Source: Pinisolibacter sp040275425 (GTDB lineage Bacteria; Pseudomonadota; Alphaproteobacteria; Rhizobiales; Ancalomicrobiaceae). Taken from it: a stretch of DNA of 20,479 nucleotides. The stretch covers positions 1-20,479 of the forward strand of contig JBEOKB010000129.1 of NCBI GenBank assembly GCA_040275425.1. The letters are read 5' to 3'. Position 1 is the stretch's first letter. Every line of letters begins with the position of its first letter. Both the position numbers and the translations under genes were made by a program. Positions 1 through 6,424 of this stretch are shown in pieces. A model generated the notes under the pieces. The model did no database searches, was not told the DNA's origin, and worked only from the letters and a program-made list of their open reading frames with translations.

Positions 1-824
1 CCCCCTTCGGCGGCTGGCGCAGCAGCGCGATCAGACCCTCGGTCTGCTTCGCGGACGCGCGGATCGGGCGCCGACAGCCGCACCGGCACGCCCTTGGCGT
101 CGAACGCCTCCGCCGTGAACACCCGCGATCGCCGGACCCAGCCGAGCGCCTCGGCCCGCACCGACGACGACGACGCCCGCTCACCCGCCTGCCCCACGAT
201 CTCGATCGAGAACCCCTGCCCGTTGGCGAAGCCGCCCGCGACCGGCCGGAAGCCGCGATCGACCCGTCGGAGCCGATCGAGCAGCGCCCGCCCCGGATCG
301 GTCGTCGCGATCAGCACCAGCCGCCGCTTGGCCTCGTCGAGGAACGCCCGCTCCGCCTCCGTTTCGCCGACGCAGGTGCCCCCCGCCGCCGCCTCGTAGG
401 CGAGAAGCGCCGTCGGCCCGCCGATCCGCCAGCCGTGCTCGAACAGGCCCTCCGCCTCCAGCGCTCGGATCACCCGCGCCGCCGCCACCGGCACCCGCCC
501 GAGCCCGTGCGCCCGTGCGATCCGGGCCGAGCGCGCGATCTCCGCTTCCACCGCGCGCGCATGGATGCGCGCCTCGGTGCGGTCGCGATCGAACGCCGCC
601 TTAGCCGCCTCGGTCTCCGGCCCGCGCCGCCCGAGCGAGGTCTGCCGCCGCCGTCGCCCGTCCCAGGCCGCGCGCACCAGATAGTCCGCCCCCTTGGAGG
701 TGATCCACACCAGCGACCCCTTGAGCGCCGCCACCCGCGCCTCCGCCCGACGCGCCTCCTCGCCGAGCCGCCGCATCGCCGCCGCCGCCCGCGCCGCATC
801 CTCGCCGAGGTCGATGATCTTCAA
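1..824 (-). CDS. Partial nucleotidyltransferase-fold protein, GSU2403-like (3' end off window, probable frameshift)
   Basis: A minus-strand frame with almost exclusively G/C-ended codons runs from about 824 to the left edge. The likely start is TTG at 824, with GGAG 11 nt upstream; GTG at 836 is an alternative. Visible segments are an N-terminal helical region, a basic stretch (WDGRRRQTSLGRRGPE), a GGPTALLAYE segment, and a later RRVDRGFRP ... GFSIEIVG ... VPVRLSAPDPR block. This order resembles the GSU2403 / NTP_transf_8 nucleotidyltransferase-fold family, whose cellular role is poorly defined. Around positions 55-65 the G/C-ended frame switches by one base: downstream codons in the original frame lose the bias, while the other frame reads ASAKQTEGLIALLRQPPKG. 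The gene may therefore be broken or carry a sequence error. It follows nifQ by 52 nt and could be its last co-transcribed gene. The family assignment is from memory of the pattern and is moderate. Confidence 0.5.
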   Translation of the reverse strand, partial: MKIIDLGEDAARAAAAMRRLGEEARRAEARVAALKGSLVWITSKGADYLVRAAWDGRRRRQTSLGRRGPETEAAKAAFDRDRTEARIHARAVEAEIARSARIARAHGLGRVPVAAARVIRALEAEGLFEHGWRIGGPTALLAYEAAAGGTCVGETEAERAFLDEAKRRLVLIATTDPGRALLDRLRRVDRGFRPVAGGFANGQGFSIEIVGQAGERASSSSVRAEALGWVRRSRVFTAEAFDAKGVPVRLSAPDPRVREADRGSDRAAAPAAEG

Positions 825-826
825 GG

Positions 827-868
827 GGTTCGACACTCCGAACGGTCGTCGCTCCGAAGTGTCGAACC
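827..868. repeat. 11-bp perfect inverted repeat between nifQ and the nucleotidyltransferase gene
   Basis: GGTTCGACACT at 827-837 is the exact reverse complement of AGTGTCGAACC at 858-868, with 20 nt between. It sits immediately after the nifQ stop (877) and overlaps the candidate GTG start of the next gene. It could be a hairpin at the end of the nif transcript or an operator. No T-run follows, so a classical terminator is not supported. Confidence 0.6.
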
Positions 869-876
869 TACGGGAG

Positions 877-1536
877 TTACGACGAGATCGCCAGTGGTCC
901 CGCCCCGTGCTCCGTCGCGCTCGCCCGGTCCGCCGCCCGCCGAGCCAGCGCCATTCGGCTCTCCCCGTCCTCCGCCCCGAAGCACGAGGCGAAGTCGACG
1001 CACGACGCGCAGCTCGGCGCCGTGCACAGCGAGAACCCCTCCGCCTCGCAGAGCTTGCGGTAGAAGTACTTCTTCCAGCGCATGTTGCCGGTGTTGCCGG
1101 CGGCGAGCGCCGGGAAATGGCGGGTGAGCAGCCGGTTGAGCTCGGAGCGATCGATCAGGCCGAGGTCCTGCCACAGATGATCCGGCCGCATCGCCCGCCG
1201 CGCGATCATCACCGCCAGCGCGCGCCCCACCTCGTCGCCCTCGCCGACGTGGCCGATGAGGAGGTCGCGCAGCATCTCCTCCTCGATCTCCGGCTGCGGC
1301 GCGCGGTCGTGGCCGCGGATGCGCAGCCGCACGTGGGCATGGGGGAAATGCGCGTCGATCAGCGCCGCCACCGCCGCTCCGTCGAGCCCCGTCGCCGAGG
1401 CGAGGCTCGCCTGCCCTGCCTCGACCTCATCGAGCGCCGAGGCGAGCAGGCACGCCAGCACATGGGCGTCGAAGTCGCCGTCGGCGTCGCCGGAACGTCG
1501 CCCGGCCATCAGGCTCGCGTGCAGGTCTGCGAACAT
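877..1536 (-). CDS. nifQ: NifQ, molybdenum-handling protein for FeMo-cofactor synthesis
   Basis: 219 aa. NifQ is an iron-sulfur/molybdenum protein thought to donate Mo to the NifEN/NifH cofactor assembly step. The family's Cys motif C-x4-C-x2-C-x5-C is complete near the C-terminus (C171, C176, C179, C185), preceded by the MRWKKYFYRKLCE segment typical of NifQ. ATG at 1536 was chosen over longer in-frame starts because GGAGAGG lies just upstream and the longer N-terminus is arginine/proline-rich out-of-frame-looking sequence. The gene lies 160 nt downstream of fdxB in the same direction, with hairpins in the gap. It is probably the distal part of the nifE unit. Length is within the normal family range. 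Confidence 0.95.
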   Translation of the reverse strand: MFADLHASLMAGRRSGDADGDFDAHVLACLLASALDEVEAGQASLASATGLDGAAVAALIDAHFPHAHVRLRIRGHDRAPQPEIEEEMLRDLLIGHVGEGDEVGRALAVMIARRAMRPDHLWQDLGLIDRSELNRLLTRHFPALAAGNTGNMRWKKYFYRKLCEAEGFSLCTAPSCASCVDFASCFGAEDGESRMALARRAADRASATEHGAGPLAISS

Positions 1537-1601
1537 CCGCCTCTCCTCGCGCTCGTCCCCGAAACCGCCGCGACCGTCACCGGCTCGGCGAAGCCGCCGC
1601 T

Positions 1602-1626
1602 GCCGGCGCCCGGGGGGAGCGCCGGC
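1602..1626. other. Hairpin in fdxB-nifQ gap
   Basis: GCCGGCGC (1602-1609) pairs perfectly with GCGCCGGC (1619-1626) around a 9-nt loop. It lies in the 160-nt spacer between fdxB and nifQ on the transcribed minus strand. It may act in mRNA processing or attenuation. No T-run is seen. Confidence 0.45.
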
Positions 1627-1672
1627 CGTCGCGGGATCGAACCGTCGCGCGCGAGGCGAGACGGTCCGTCGA

Positions 1673-1690
1673 TCGGGCGCGTCCGCCCGA
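1673..1690 (-). other. Hairpin directly after fdxB
   Basis: TCGGGCG / CGCCCGA, a 7-bp stem with a CGTC tetraloop, ends 6 nt after the fdxB stop codon (1697). It is likely a 3'-end stabilising or partial termination structure between fdxB and nifQ. Confidence 0.5.
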
Positions 1691-1696
1691 CCGGGG

Positions 1697-2014
1697 TCAG
1701 GCCGCGACCTTGTCGGCCGGAACGTGGGTCTGGCACGCCTTGGGGCAGACGCGGGCGCAGGCACCGCAGCCGATGCAGGCGCCGGCCTTGTCGACCACCA
1801 TGATCATGCGGTTGAGCTCGCCGTCGAAGTCCTCGTCCTCGCCCTCGACGCACTGGCCGAGGATCTCGCCCTCGTCGTCGACGCCGTAGAGATGCATCAC
1901 GTCGCGCGAGCAGACCTTGAAGCAGCGGCCGCAGCCGATGCAGGTCTCGCCGTTGATCGAGACGAGGTATTCCGGCATCCAGACGGAACCGTCACGGGTG
2001 ATGAAATCGGTCAT
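1697..2014 (-). CDS. fdxB: Ferredoxin III, nif-specific (2x[4Fe-4S])
   Basis: 105 aa. This is the nif-type ferredoxin III that commonly accompanies nifX/nifQ in alphaproteobacteria and is assumed to carry electrons for nitrogenase or cofactor synthesis in the cytoplasm. Two complete cluster-binding motifs are visible: C25-x2-C28-x2-C31-x3-C35 and C80-x2-C83-x2-C86-x3-C90-P. An acidic insert of about 40 residues separates them, as is usual for this family. The ATG at 2014 directly abuts the stop of the upstream DUF683 gene (zero spacing). Its ribosome-binding site (GGAGG) lies inside that gene, so the two are almost certainly translationally linked. Confidence 0.93.
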   Translation of the reverse strand: MTDFITRDGSVWMPEYLVSINGETCIGCGRCFKVCSRDVMHLYGVDDEGEILGQCVEGEDEDFDGELNRMIMVVDKAGACIGCGACARVCPKACQTHVPADKVAA

Positions 2015-2215
2015 TCAAGCGGCCTCCAGCGCCTTGAGTTGGGCCCGGGCCGCCTCGAGCGCGGCATAGGCGTCGTGGGTCGCCTGCGCGACCTCCATGA
2101 TGGTCTTCCAGTTGACCGGCAGTTCCTCGGACAGGTCGTGCAGGTTCATCTTGGCGTTGGTCGCCTTGGCCGAGAGCTTCTTGATCTCGGCCTTGAGGGT
2201 GTCGACGTCGGACAT
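2015..2215 (-). CDS. DUF683 / CCE_0567-type small coiled-coil nif protein
   Basis: 66 aa. It matches the DUF683 (CCE_0567-like, Rop-fold) family found almost only in nif clusters next to nifX and fdxB. The function is not established; a metal-binding or assembly-helper role has been suggested from structure. The sequence is an amphipathic helical hairpin: helix 1 about residues 4-25 (TLKAEIKKLSAKATNAKMNL), a turn with LPVNW, and helix 2 to the end, rich in Ala/Leu/Glu. ATG at 2215 fits the family's MSDVDxLK start. A longer in-frame start at 2281 would add 22 atypical residues. The gene is separated from the DUF269 gene by a 196-nt spacer containing hairpins, and is fused back-to-back with fdxB. 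Confidence 0.88.
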   Translation of the reverse strand: MSDVDTLKAEIKKLSAKATNAKMNLHDLSEELPVNWKTIMEVAQATHDAYAALEAARAQLKALEAA

Positions 2216-2411
2216 TTCGGCTCTCCCGGCACGGGGCTGACACCCTCGCGCCTCCGTTCGATGGATCGTGAGAGGCATCACCCCCGGGGGGCGGAGACCG
2301 GAGATCGGCCCACGAGACCCCGGCCTCGCTCGACGGGCGAGCGGCCCTCACCGGGGGTGACGCCCGAGGACGGCGCGGGGAAAGGCACCGCCCTCGTTTC
2401 GATGCGCCGCC
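2216..2411. other. 196-nt structured spacer between DUF269 and DUF683 genes
   Basis: This spacer interrupts an otherwise tightly packed unit. It holds a stem-loop at 2322-2346 (GGCC, a one-base bulge, CGCTCG, loop ACGGG, CGAGCG, GGCC), a perfect 5-bp-arm dyad TCACC-GGG-GGTGA at 2348-2360, and a 10-bp inverted pair (2278-2287 with 2351-2360). No sigma-54 element or TGT-N10-ACA site was found, so a separate NifA promoter for DUF683-fdxB is not supported. An attenuation or processing site is the likelier reading. Confidence 0.5.
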
Positions 2412-2882
2412 TCACCAGTCGGCGACTTCCGGGAACTTGGCGATCATCTCGCACGCCTCGTCGACCGACTTGGTTCCGGCCTCGGCGAGCCTGGTGAGAT
2501 TGTCGTGGCCCCAGCGATGGACGTCGCGCAGCGACTTCGACAGCACCACCAGCCGCCCGGCCGTCAGGATGACCCGGCCGAACCCCTCGTGGCTCATCTT
2601 CATCATCGGCGAGGCCATGTGCCCGGCCTTCTGCTCGATGGTCAGGCCGATGGCGGCATAGAACTTCTCCACCCGCCACAGCACGTCCGGATCGGGATCG
2701 CCGATGATCGGGATCTCGCGGCGCTGTTCCTTGGTCAGGATGAAGTCCTTGAGGAGATGGGCGTCGGAGCGCCCCTCCCAGGTGCCGTAGCTGTCCTCGG
2801 CGCGCACCAGACGCACCAGCGTGGCGAGAAACGGCGTGGCCAGCGCCACATCGTCGGCGGAGAGTTCGGCGGTGACGGTCAT
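2412..2882 (-). CDS. NifX-associated nitrogen fixation protein (DUF269)
   Basis: 156 aa, full length for the DUF269 family. This family is almost always encoded immediately after nifX and has no defined biochemical activity. Hallmarks seen are the W-x-G/S region early (SYGTWEGRSDAHLLKDF), the FAAIGLxIE-like segment (residues about 74-83), and the conserved SHEGFGRVILTAGRLVVLSKSLRDVHRWG block that defines the family. The ATG at 2882 lies 10 nt from the nifX stop, consistent with one mRNA. It is inferred to take part in FeMo-cofactor trafficking with NifX, on context only. Confidence 0.93.
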   Translation of the reverse strand: MTVTAELSADDVALATPFLATLVRLVRAEDSYGTWEGRSDAHLLKDFILTKEQRREIPIIGDPDPDVLWRVEKFYAAIGLTIEQKAGHMASPMMKMSHEGFGRVILTAGRLVVLSKSLRDVHRWGHDNLTRLAEAGTKSVDEACEMIAKFPEVADW

Positions 2883-2892
2883 GTGTCGGTCC

Positions 2893-3390
2893 TCAATCGT
2901 CGGCGAAGGAAGGCTTGGGATCGGTGACGCCGGCTTCCGCCAGCACCTTGCGCAGCCACGGCGGCGGCGCGCCGTTCAGCATCGTACGGGTGCGCTCCAG
3001 CACCTCGTCGATCGGCTGCGGGTTGGGAACCTTGATCGGGTGGATCTTGGCCGAGACCACCTTGGCCGCCGACGGTCCGCCGATCGCCAGGCAGAACAGC
3101 AGATGGCAACCCGAGAGCGCCTCGACCTTGGGCGTGATGCGATCGTCGCCGTCGGTCTTGTGGTTGCCGGACTCGGCCGTGACGTCGTCGAAGGCCAGCG
3201 CCTCGACGAACGACCACCCCTCCTTCGACACGTCGTAGACCGCGAAGCGGCTCGCCGATCCGAAATGGGCGTTGAGGCCCTTCATGTCGTTGGTGGCGAT
3301 GGCCACGCGCACGGCGCCGGCCGTCCGCTCGGGGGCGAGAGTGTCGGTTGCGTCAGTGGGCACGAGGGTCAATCTCCGAACGGCTGTCAT
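2893..3390 (-). CDS. nifX: NifX, FeMo-cofactor precursor carrier
   Basis: 165 aa. NifX binds NifB-co / VK-cluster and passes it between NifB, NifEN and apo-nitrogenase. The dinitrogenase iron-molybdenum cofactor-binding fold begins at VRVAIATNDMKGLNAHFGSASRFAVYDV (about residues 27-54), including the conserved N-HFG-S-FxVYD pattern. The segment LLFCLAIGGPSAAKVVSAKIHPIKV follows, and the C-terminus extends to a NGAPPPWLRKVL motif typical of NifX. The ATG at 3390 lies inside nifN, so the genes overlap by 38 nt. GAGAGAA lies upstream of the start. The overlap suggests translational coupling to NifN. Confidence 0.95.
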   Translation of the reverse strand: MTAVRRLTLVPTDATDTLAPERTAGAVRVAIATNDMKGLNAHFGSASRFAVYDVSKEGWSFVEALAFDDVTAESGNHKTDGDDRITPKVEALSGCHLLFCLAIGGPSAAKVVSAKIHPIKVPNPQPIDEVLERTRTMLNGAPPPWLRKVLAEAGVTDPKPSFADD

Positions 3391-4738
3391 GGTCGTTCTC
3401 TCTGTTGCGGAACGGATCGAGCCCCTCCGGGGTCGGGTCGCTCTGCTGGGCCTGGAAGATGTTGGCGACGCGGAAGATCAGATCGCGCGTCCCGCGCCAC
3501 CCGACCGAGACCTCGTGCTGCGCCCCGAGCCGGTCGAAGATCGGAAACCCGACCCGCATCAGCGGGATGCCGAGATGCTCCGCCGCCTGGCGTCCGTGGC
3601 TGTGGGTGACGAGCAGATCGGCGCCGACCGCCAGATGCTCGAAGTCGCCGAGATCGCCGACCTTGATCGTGTCGCACGGCACCTTGCGCAGGATCGCCGA
3701 CGTGCCGGTGGTGGTGACGGCGGTGGTCACTTCCGCCCCCATCCCGGCGAAGAACGTGGCGAGCTGATAGAGGTGGTCCGGTTCGGCCGCGATGGCGATC
3801 TGCTTGCCGCCGAAATGGAAATGCCCGTCGAGCAGCGCGTCGGAGAGCTGCGAGCGCCGCCGCCGCAGCTTCGCCGGCACCGGCTGGCCCGAAATCTCCG
3901 CCAGCGCCGTGACGAAACGATCCGCCGCCTTCAAGCCCGTCAGCGTGCCGAACAGCGTGTAGGGCACGTCCGCCACCTCTGCGAGCTTCTCCGCCGCCGC
4001 CCGCTGCCCCTCGCCGATGGCGATGCAGTGGACGCATTCGCCGAGCGTGCGAATGTCCTCCACGTCGGTGCCGCCGTAGGTGGTCGGGATCCACTTGCCC
4101 GGCACCGTGCCGTCGAGCGCCCCCGACACGTCCGGCAGGATCGTCGCCTCCAGCCCGAACGCCTCGATCGTGTCGCGGATCTCCTCGATGTCGGCCACCG
4201 TCAGATTGAACCCCGGCAGCACCGCGACCCGCCGCGGATCGCGCCGCGCCGACACCCGCGCGGTGATGCCGTCGATCATCGAGACGACCGCCTTCGACCA
4301 CCCCTCCTCGATTCCGCCGTTGAAGTCCGGCGTGTTGGCCAGCACCACCTCGGTGCCCGCGAGCGCCTCCGCCCGCCGCGCCTTGATCAGGGAGAGATCG
4401 CCCGCGAAGTCCTCGCCGCGCGTCTCGACGAGCGCCGTCGTGCAGATGCCGATCAGCTTCGGCCTGGTGCGGTTCTTCAGGTTGAGGATCGCCTCCTCGA
4501 GATGGTCCGCCCCGCCCATGATGGTCGCGACCTCGTCCATCGCCGTGGTCTGAAGCGGGATCGTCTCCTTGAAGTGCCGCACGAACAGCACCAGCGCGAA
4601 CGAGGTGCAGCCCTGGGACCCGTGGAACAGCGGCACGCAGCCGTCGACGCCGAGAAAGGCGAAGGCGGCGCCGAGCGGCTGGCTCGACTTCAGCGGATTG
4701 ACCGACGCCGATTTCTCGACGGGCAGGATCTTCACCAT
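3353..4738 (-). CDS. nifN: NifN, beta-type scaffold subunit for FeMo-cofactor assembly
   Basis: 461 aa. NifN pairs with NifE to form the NifEN scaffold on which the L-cluster receives Mo and homocitrate. The start MVKILPVEKSASVNPLKSSQPLGA and the GSQGCTSFALVLFVRHFKE segment (C44, a predicted cluster ligand) are family signatures; C34 lies in DGCVPLFHG. Length is normal. ATG at 4738 is preceded by GAGGAGCGAGG and lies 12 nt after the nifE stop, so nifE-nifN are co-transcribed. Its 3' end overlaps nifX by 38 nt. As usual for NifN, the third P-cluster-type cysteine seen in NifK (TTC) appears in ICTTALVETRGED. Confidence 0.97.
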   Translation of the reverse strand: MVKILPVEKSASVNPLKSSQPLGAAFAFLGVDGCVPLFHGSQGCTSFALVLFVRHFKETIPLQTTAMDEVATIMGGADHLEEAILNLKNRTRPKLIGICTTALVETRGEDFAGDLSLIKARRAEALAGTEVVLANTPDFNGGIEEGWSKAVVSMIDGITARVSARRDPRRVAVLPGFNLTVADIEEIRDTIEAFGLEATILPDVSGALDGTVPGKWIPTTYGGTDVEDIRTLGECVHCIAIGEGQRAAAEKLAEVADVPYTLFGTLTGLKAADRFVTALAEISGQPVPAKLRRRRSQLSDALLDGHFHFGGKQIAIAAEPDHLYQLATFFAGMGAEVTTAVTTTGTSAILRKVPCDTIKVGDLGDFEHLAVGADLLVTHSHGRQAAEHLGIPLMRVGFPIFDRLGAQHEVSVGWRGTRDLIFRVANIFQAQQSDPTPEGLDPFRNRENDHDSRSEIDPRAH

Positions 4739-4750
4739 GCGCCTCGCTCC

Positions 4751-6295
4751 TCAGCAGTCGTCTTCGTCGCCGCCGCCCGAGGCCGCGAACTTCTTGTGGG
4801 TATAGGCGGGGAAGGAATCGGCGCCGCCGCGCGCGCCGACGAACCCGCTCGCCTCGCGCGCCGCCGCCGGAGTGGTGCCGGTCCACCCGATCACGCTCTC
4901 GCCGATCACCCGCCCCTCGGCATCGAACGGCGAGGGCTCGCGCACCTGCGCCCAGATCGGATTGTGGATCGCCAGATCGATCTGCCGGACCATCTCCACC
5001 ATGCCGTCGTAACCGGCGTAGGGGTGGTGACGCTCCTGGTTGATGTCGAGCCAGGGCATCCGTGCCTTGAGCGCGATGAACTGCGTGCGCCCGCCCGACA
5101 ACATGATGTCGGCTTCGTGACGTTCCAACAGGCCAAAGAGATCACGCGGCGCCATCCCCTCGAACATGTGGTTCTCGTCCTTGAGGATCTGCTTGATGCG
5201 CTCCTTGTCCTCGACCGTCGACTTCTTCACCGACGTGCCGACGATCTCCATGCCGATCTCCATGAGAGCGGCGACCACCGACCACGACTTCACGCCGCCG
5301 GTGTTGAGCAGCACCTTCCGGCCCGACAGACGCTCGCGGAAGCGCTCGAGCCTCGCCCAGGCGATCGCCTCCTCGCGCGCGATCAGCGCCTCGGTGCGGT
5401 CGATCAGATCGGCCGGGGCGCCCCGCCCGACCAGCAGCCTCGCCAACTGGCGCAGCGCCTCCGACGTGTCCGACACGCCGTAGAACGACCCCTCGAAATA
5501 GGGGATGCCCCAGCGCTCCTCCATCTTGCGGGCGAGCGTGATCAGCGCGGTGGAGCACACCATCATGGTGGCCCTGGCGGTGTGGGCGGCGGCCACGTCG
5601 AGATAGCGCGCGTCACCCGGCACGCAGGCCCGCACCCGGATGCCCAGCTCGTCGAGCAGCGGCTTCACCATCCAGAACTCACCGGCCAGATTGAACTCGC
5701 CGAGAATGTTGACGTCGCAGGGCCCGACGTCGTCCGGCTCGTGGGTGCCGATGACGTGATCGATCAGCGCTTCGCCCGCGAGCTTGTTGCCGAGGTTCTT
5801 CGACCCGACGAACCCGGCCGAATGCACCGGGATCACCGGCACGCCGAACTTGTCGGTCGCATGCCGACACACCGCCTCGACGTCGTCGCCGATCAGCGCC
5901 GTGACGCAGGTCTCGTAGACGAAGATCGCCGGCGGTCGATGGGCCTCGACGATCTCGCGGATCGCCCGATAGAGCTTGCGCTCCCCCTGCCCCATCACCA
6001 CGTCGAGTTCGGAGAGATCGGTGGTGAACGAGGTGCGCCACAGCATCGGCCCCGACGAGGCCGCGCCGCGGTTGTCCCAGGAGTTCCCCTCGCAGGCGAG
6101 CGGGGCATGGATCAGATGCGCGCAGTCGGTGATCGGCTGCAGCACGATCTTGGCGCCGTCGAAGGCGCACCCGCCCGCCGCCGCGCCCGGCGTCAACGGC
6201 TTGGAACAGCCCTTCTTGCGGGCCTTCTCGTCCTTCGCCTGGTTCTTGTCGCAGGCCGGTTCGTTGAAGAGAGCCTCGACCTTCGGTGACAGCAT
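4751..6295 (-). CDS. nifE: NifE, alpha-type scaffold subunit for FeMo-cofactor assembly
   Basis: 514 aa. NifE is the NifD-like half of the NifEN scaffold. The three P-cluster-equivalent cysteines are present: C43 (GGCAFDGAKI), C68 (HAPLACEGNSWDNRG) and C130 (VYETCVTALIGDD). SAGFVGSKNLGNKLAGEA is a further NifE signature. The alphaproteobacterial N-terminus (MLSPKVEALFNEPACDKNQ) fixes the ATG at 6295, with GAGGGG upstream. The C-terminus is extended beyond the enterobacterial form and ends in a Gly/Asp-rich tail with a terminal Cys. It heads the nifE-N-X unit and is preceded by a clear sigma-54 promoter about 70 bp upstream. Confidence 0.97.
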   Translation of the reverse strand: MLSPKVEALFNEPACDKNQAKDEKARKKGCSKPLTPGAAAGGCAFDGAKIVLQPITDCAHLIHAPLACEGNSWDNRGAASSGPMLWRTSFTTDLSELDVVMGQGERKLYRAIREIVEAHRPPAIFVYETCVTALIGDDVEAVCRHATDKFGVPVIPVHSAGFVGSKNLGNKLAGEALIDHVIGTHEPDDVGPCDVNILGEFNLAGEFWMVKPLLDELGIRVRACVPGDARYLDVAAAHTARATMMVCSTALITLARKMEERWGIPYFEGSFYGVSDTSEALRQLARLLVGRGAPADLIDRTEALIAREEAIAWARLERFRERLSGRKVLLNTGGVKSWSVVAALMEIGMEIVGTSVKKSTVEDKERIKQILKDENHMFEGMAPRDLFGLLERHEADIMLSGGRTQFIALKARMPWLDINQERHHPYAGYDGMVEMVRQIDLAIHNPIWAQVREPSPFDAEGRVIGESVIGWTGTTPAAAREASGFVGARGGADSFPAYTHKKFAASGGGDEDDC

Positions 6296-6317
6296 GAGCC
6301 CGGCCCCTCGTTGTCGT

Positions 6318-6345
6318 CCGCTTTGTCGGGTGTGCGACAAAGCGG
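6318..6345. promoter_or_regulatory. Perfect 11-bp inverted repeat containing TGT-N10-ACA in the nifE leader
   Basis: CCGCTTTGTCG (6318-6328) and CGACAAAGCGG (6335-6345) are exact complements around GGTGTG. The core 6324-6339 is TGT-N10-ACA, the NifA activator-site consensus. Relative to the predicted nifE transcription start (about 6353) it spans roughly +9 to +36. It can act either as DNA (a downstream NifA site) or as RNA (a 5' hairpin). Confidence 0.7.
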
Positions 6346-6364
6346 CTCCGTCGACGAGGAAGGA

Positions 6365-6379
6365 GCAAGGGGTGTGCCA
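6365..6379 (-). promoter_or_regulatory. Sigma-54 -24/-12 promoter of nifE
   Basis: The minus strand reads TGGCAC-ACCCC-TTGC from 6379 to 6365, an exact TGGCAC-N5-TTGC match. The predicted start is near 6353, giving a leader of about 58 nt. It lies 37 bp past the stop of the DUF2336 gene. No TGT-N10-ACA was found in the 6440-6620 interval where an upstream activator site would be expected. Confidence 0.85.
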
Positions 6380-6424
6380 GCGATGGGAGGGAGGAGGCGC
6401 GAGCGGGAGGCGTCCCGCCCGCGA

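Noticed and set aside
435..1127. Plus-strand open frames across the first kilobase
   Set aside because: They are Arg/Pro-rich with no family resemblance, while the minus strand shows consistent codon bias and recognisable motifs.
1730..1750. TGGCAC on the plus strand near 1731, resembling a sigma-54 -24 box
   Set aside because: The -12 position reads GGGG, and it lies inside fdxB coding sequence with no gene facing it.
3272..6289. A very long plus-strand open frame (about 1000 codons) opposite nifX, nifN and nifE
   Set aside because: The product is Arg/His/Asp-rich low-complexity sequence, and the opposite strand carries clear nif genes. It is a shadow caused by G/C-ended codons.
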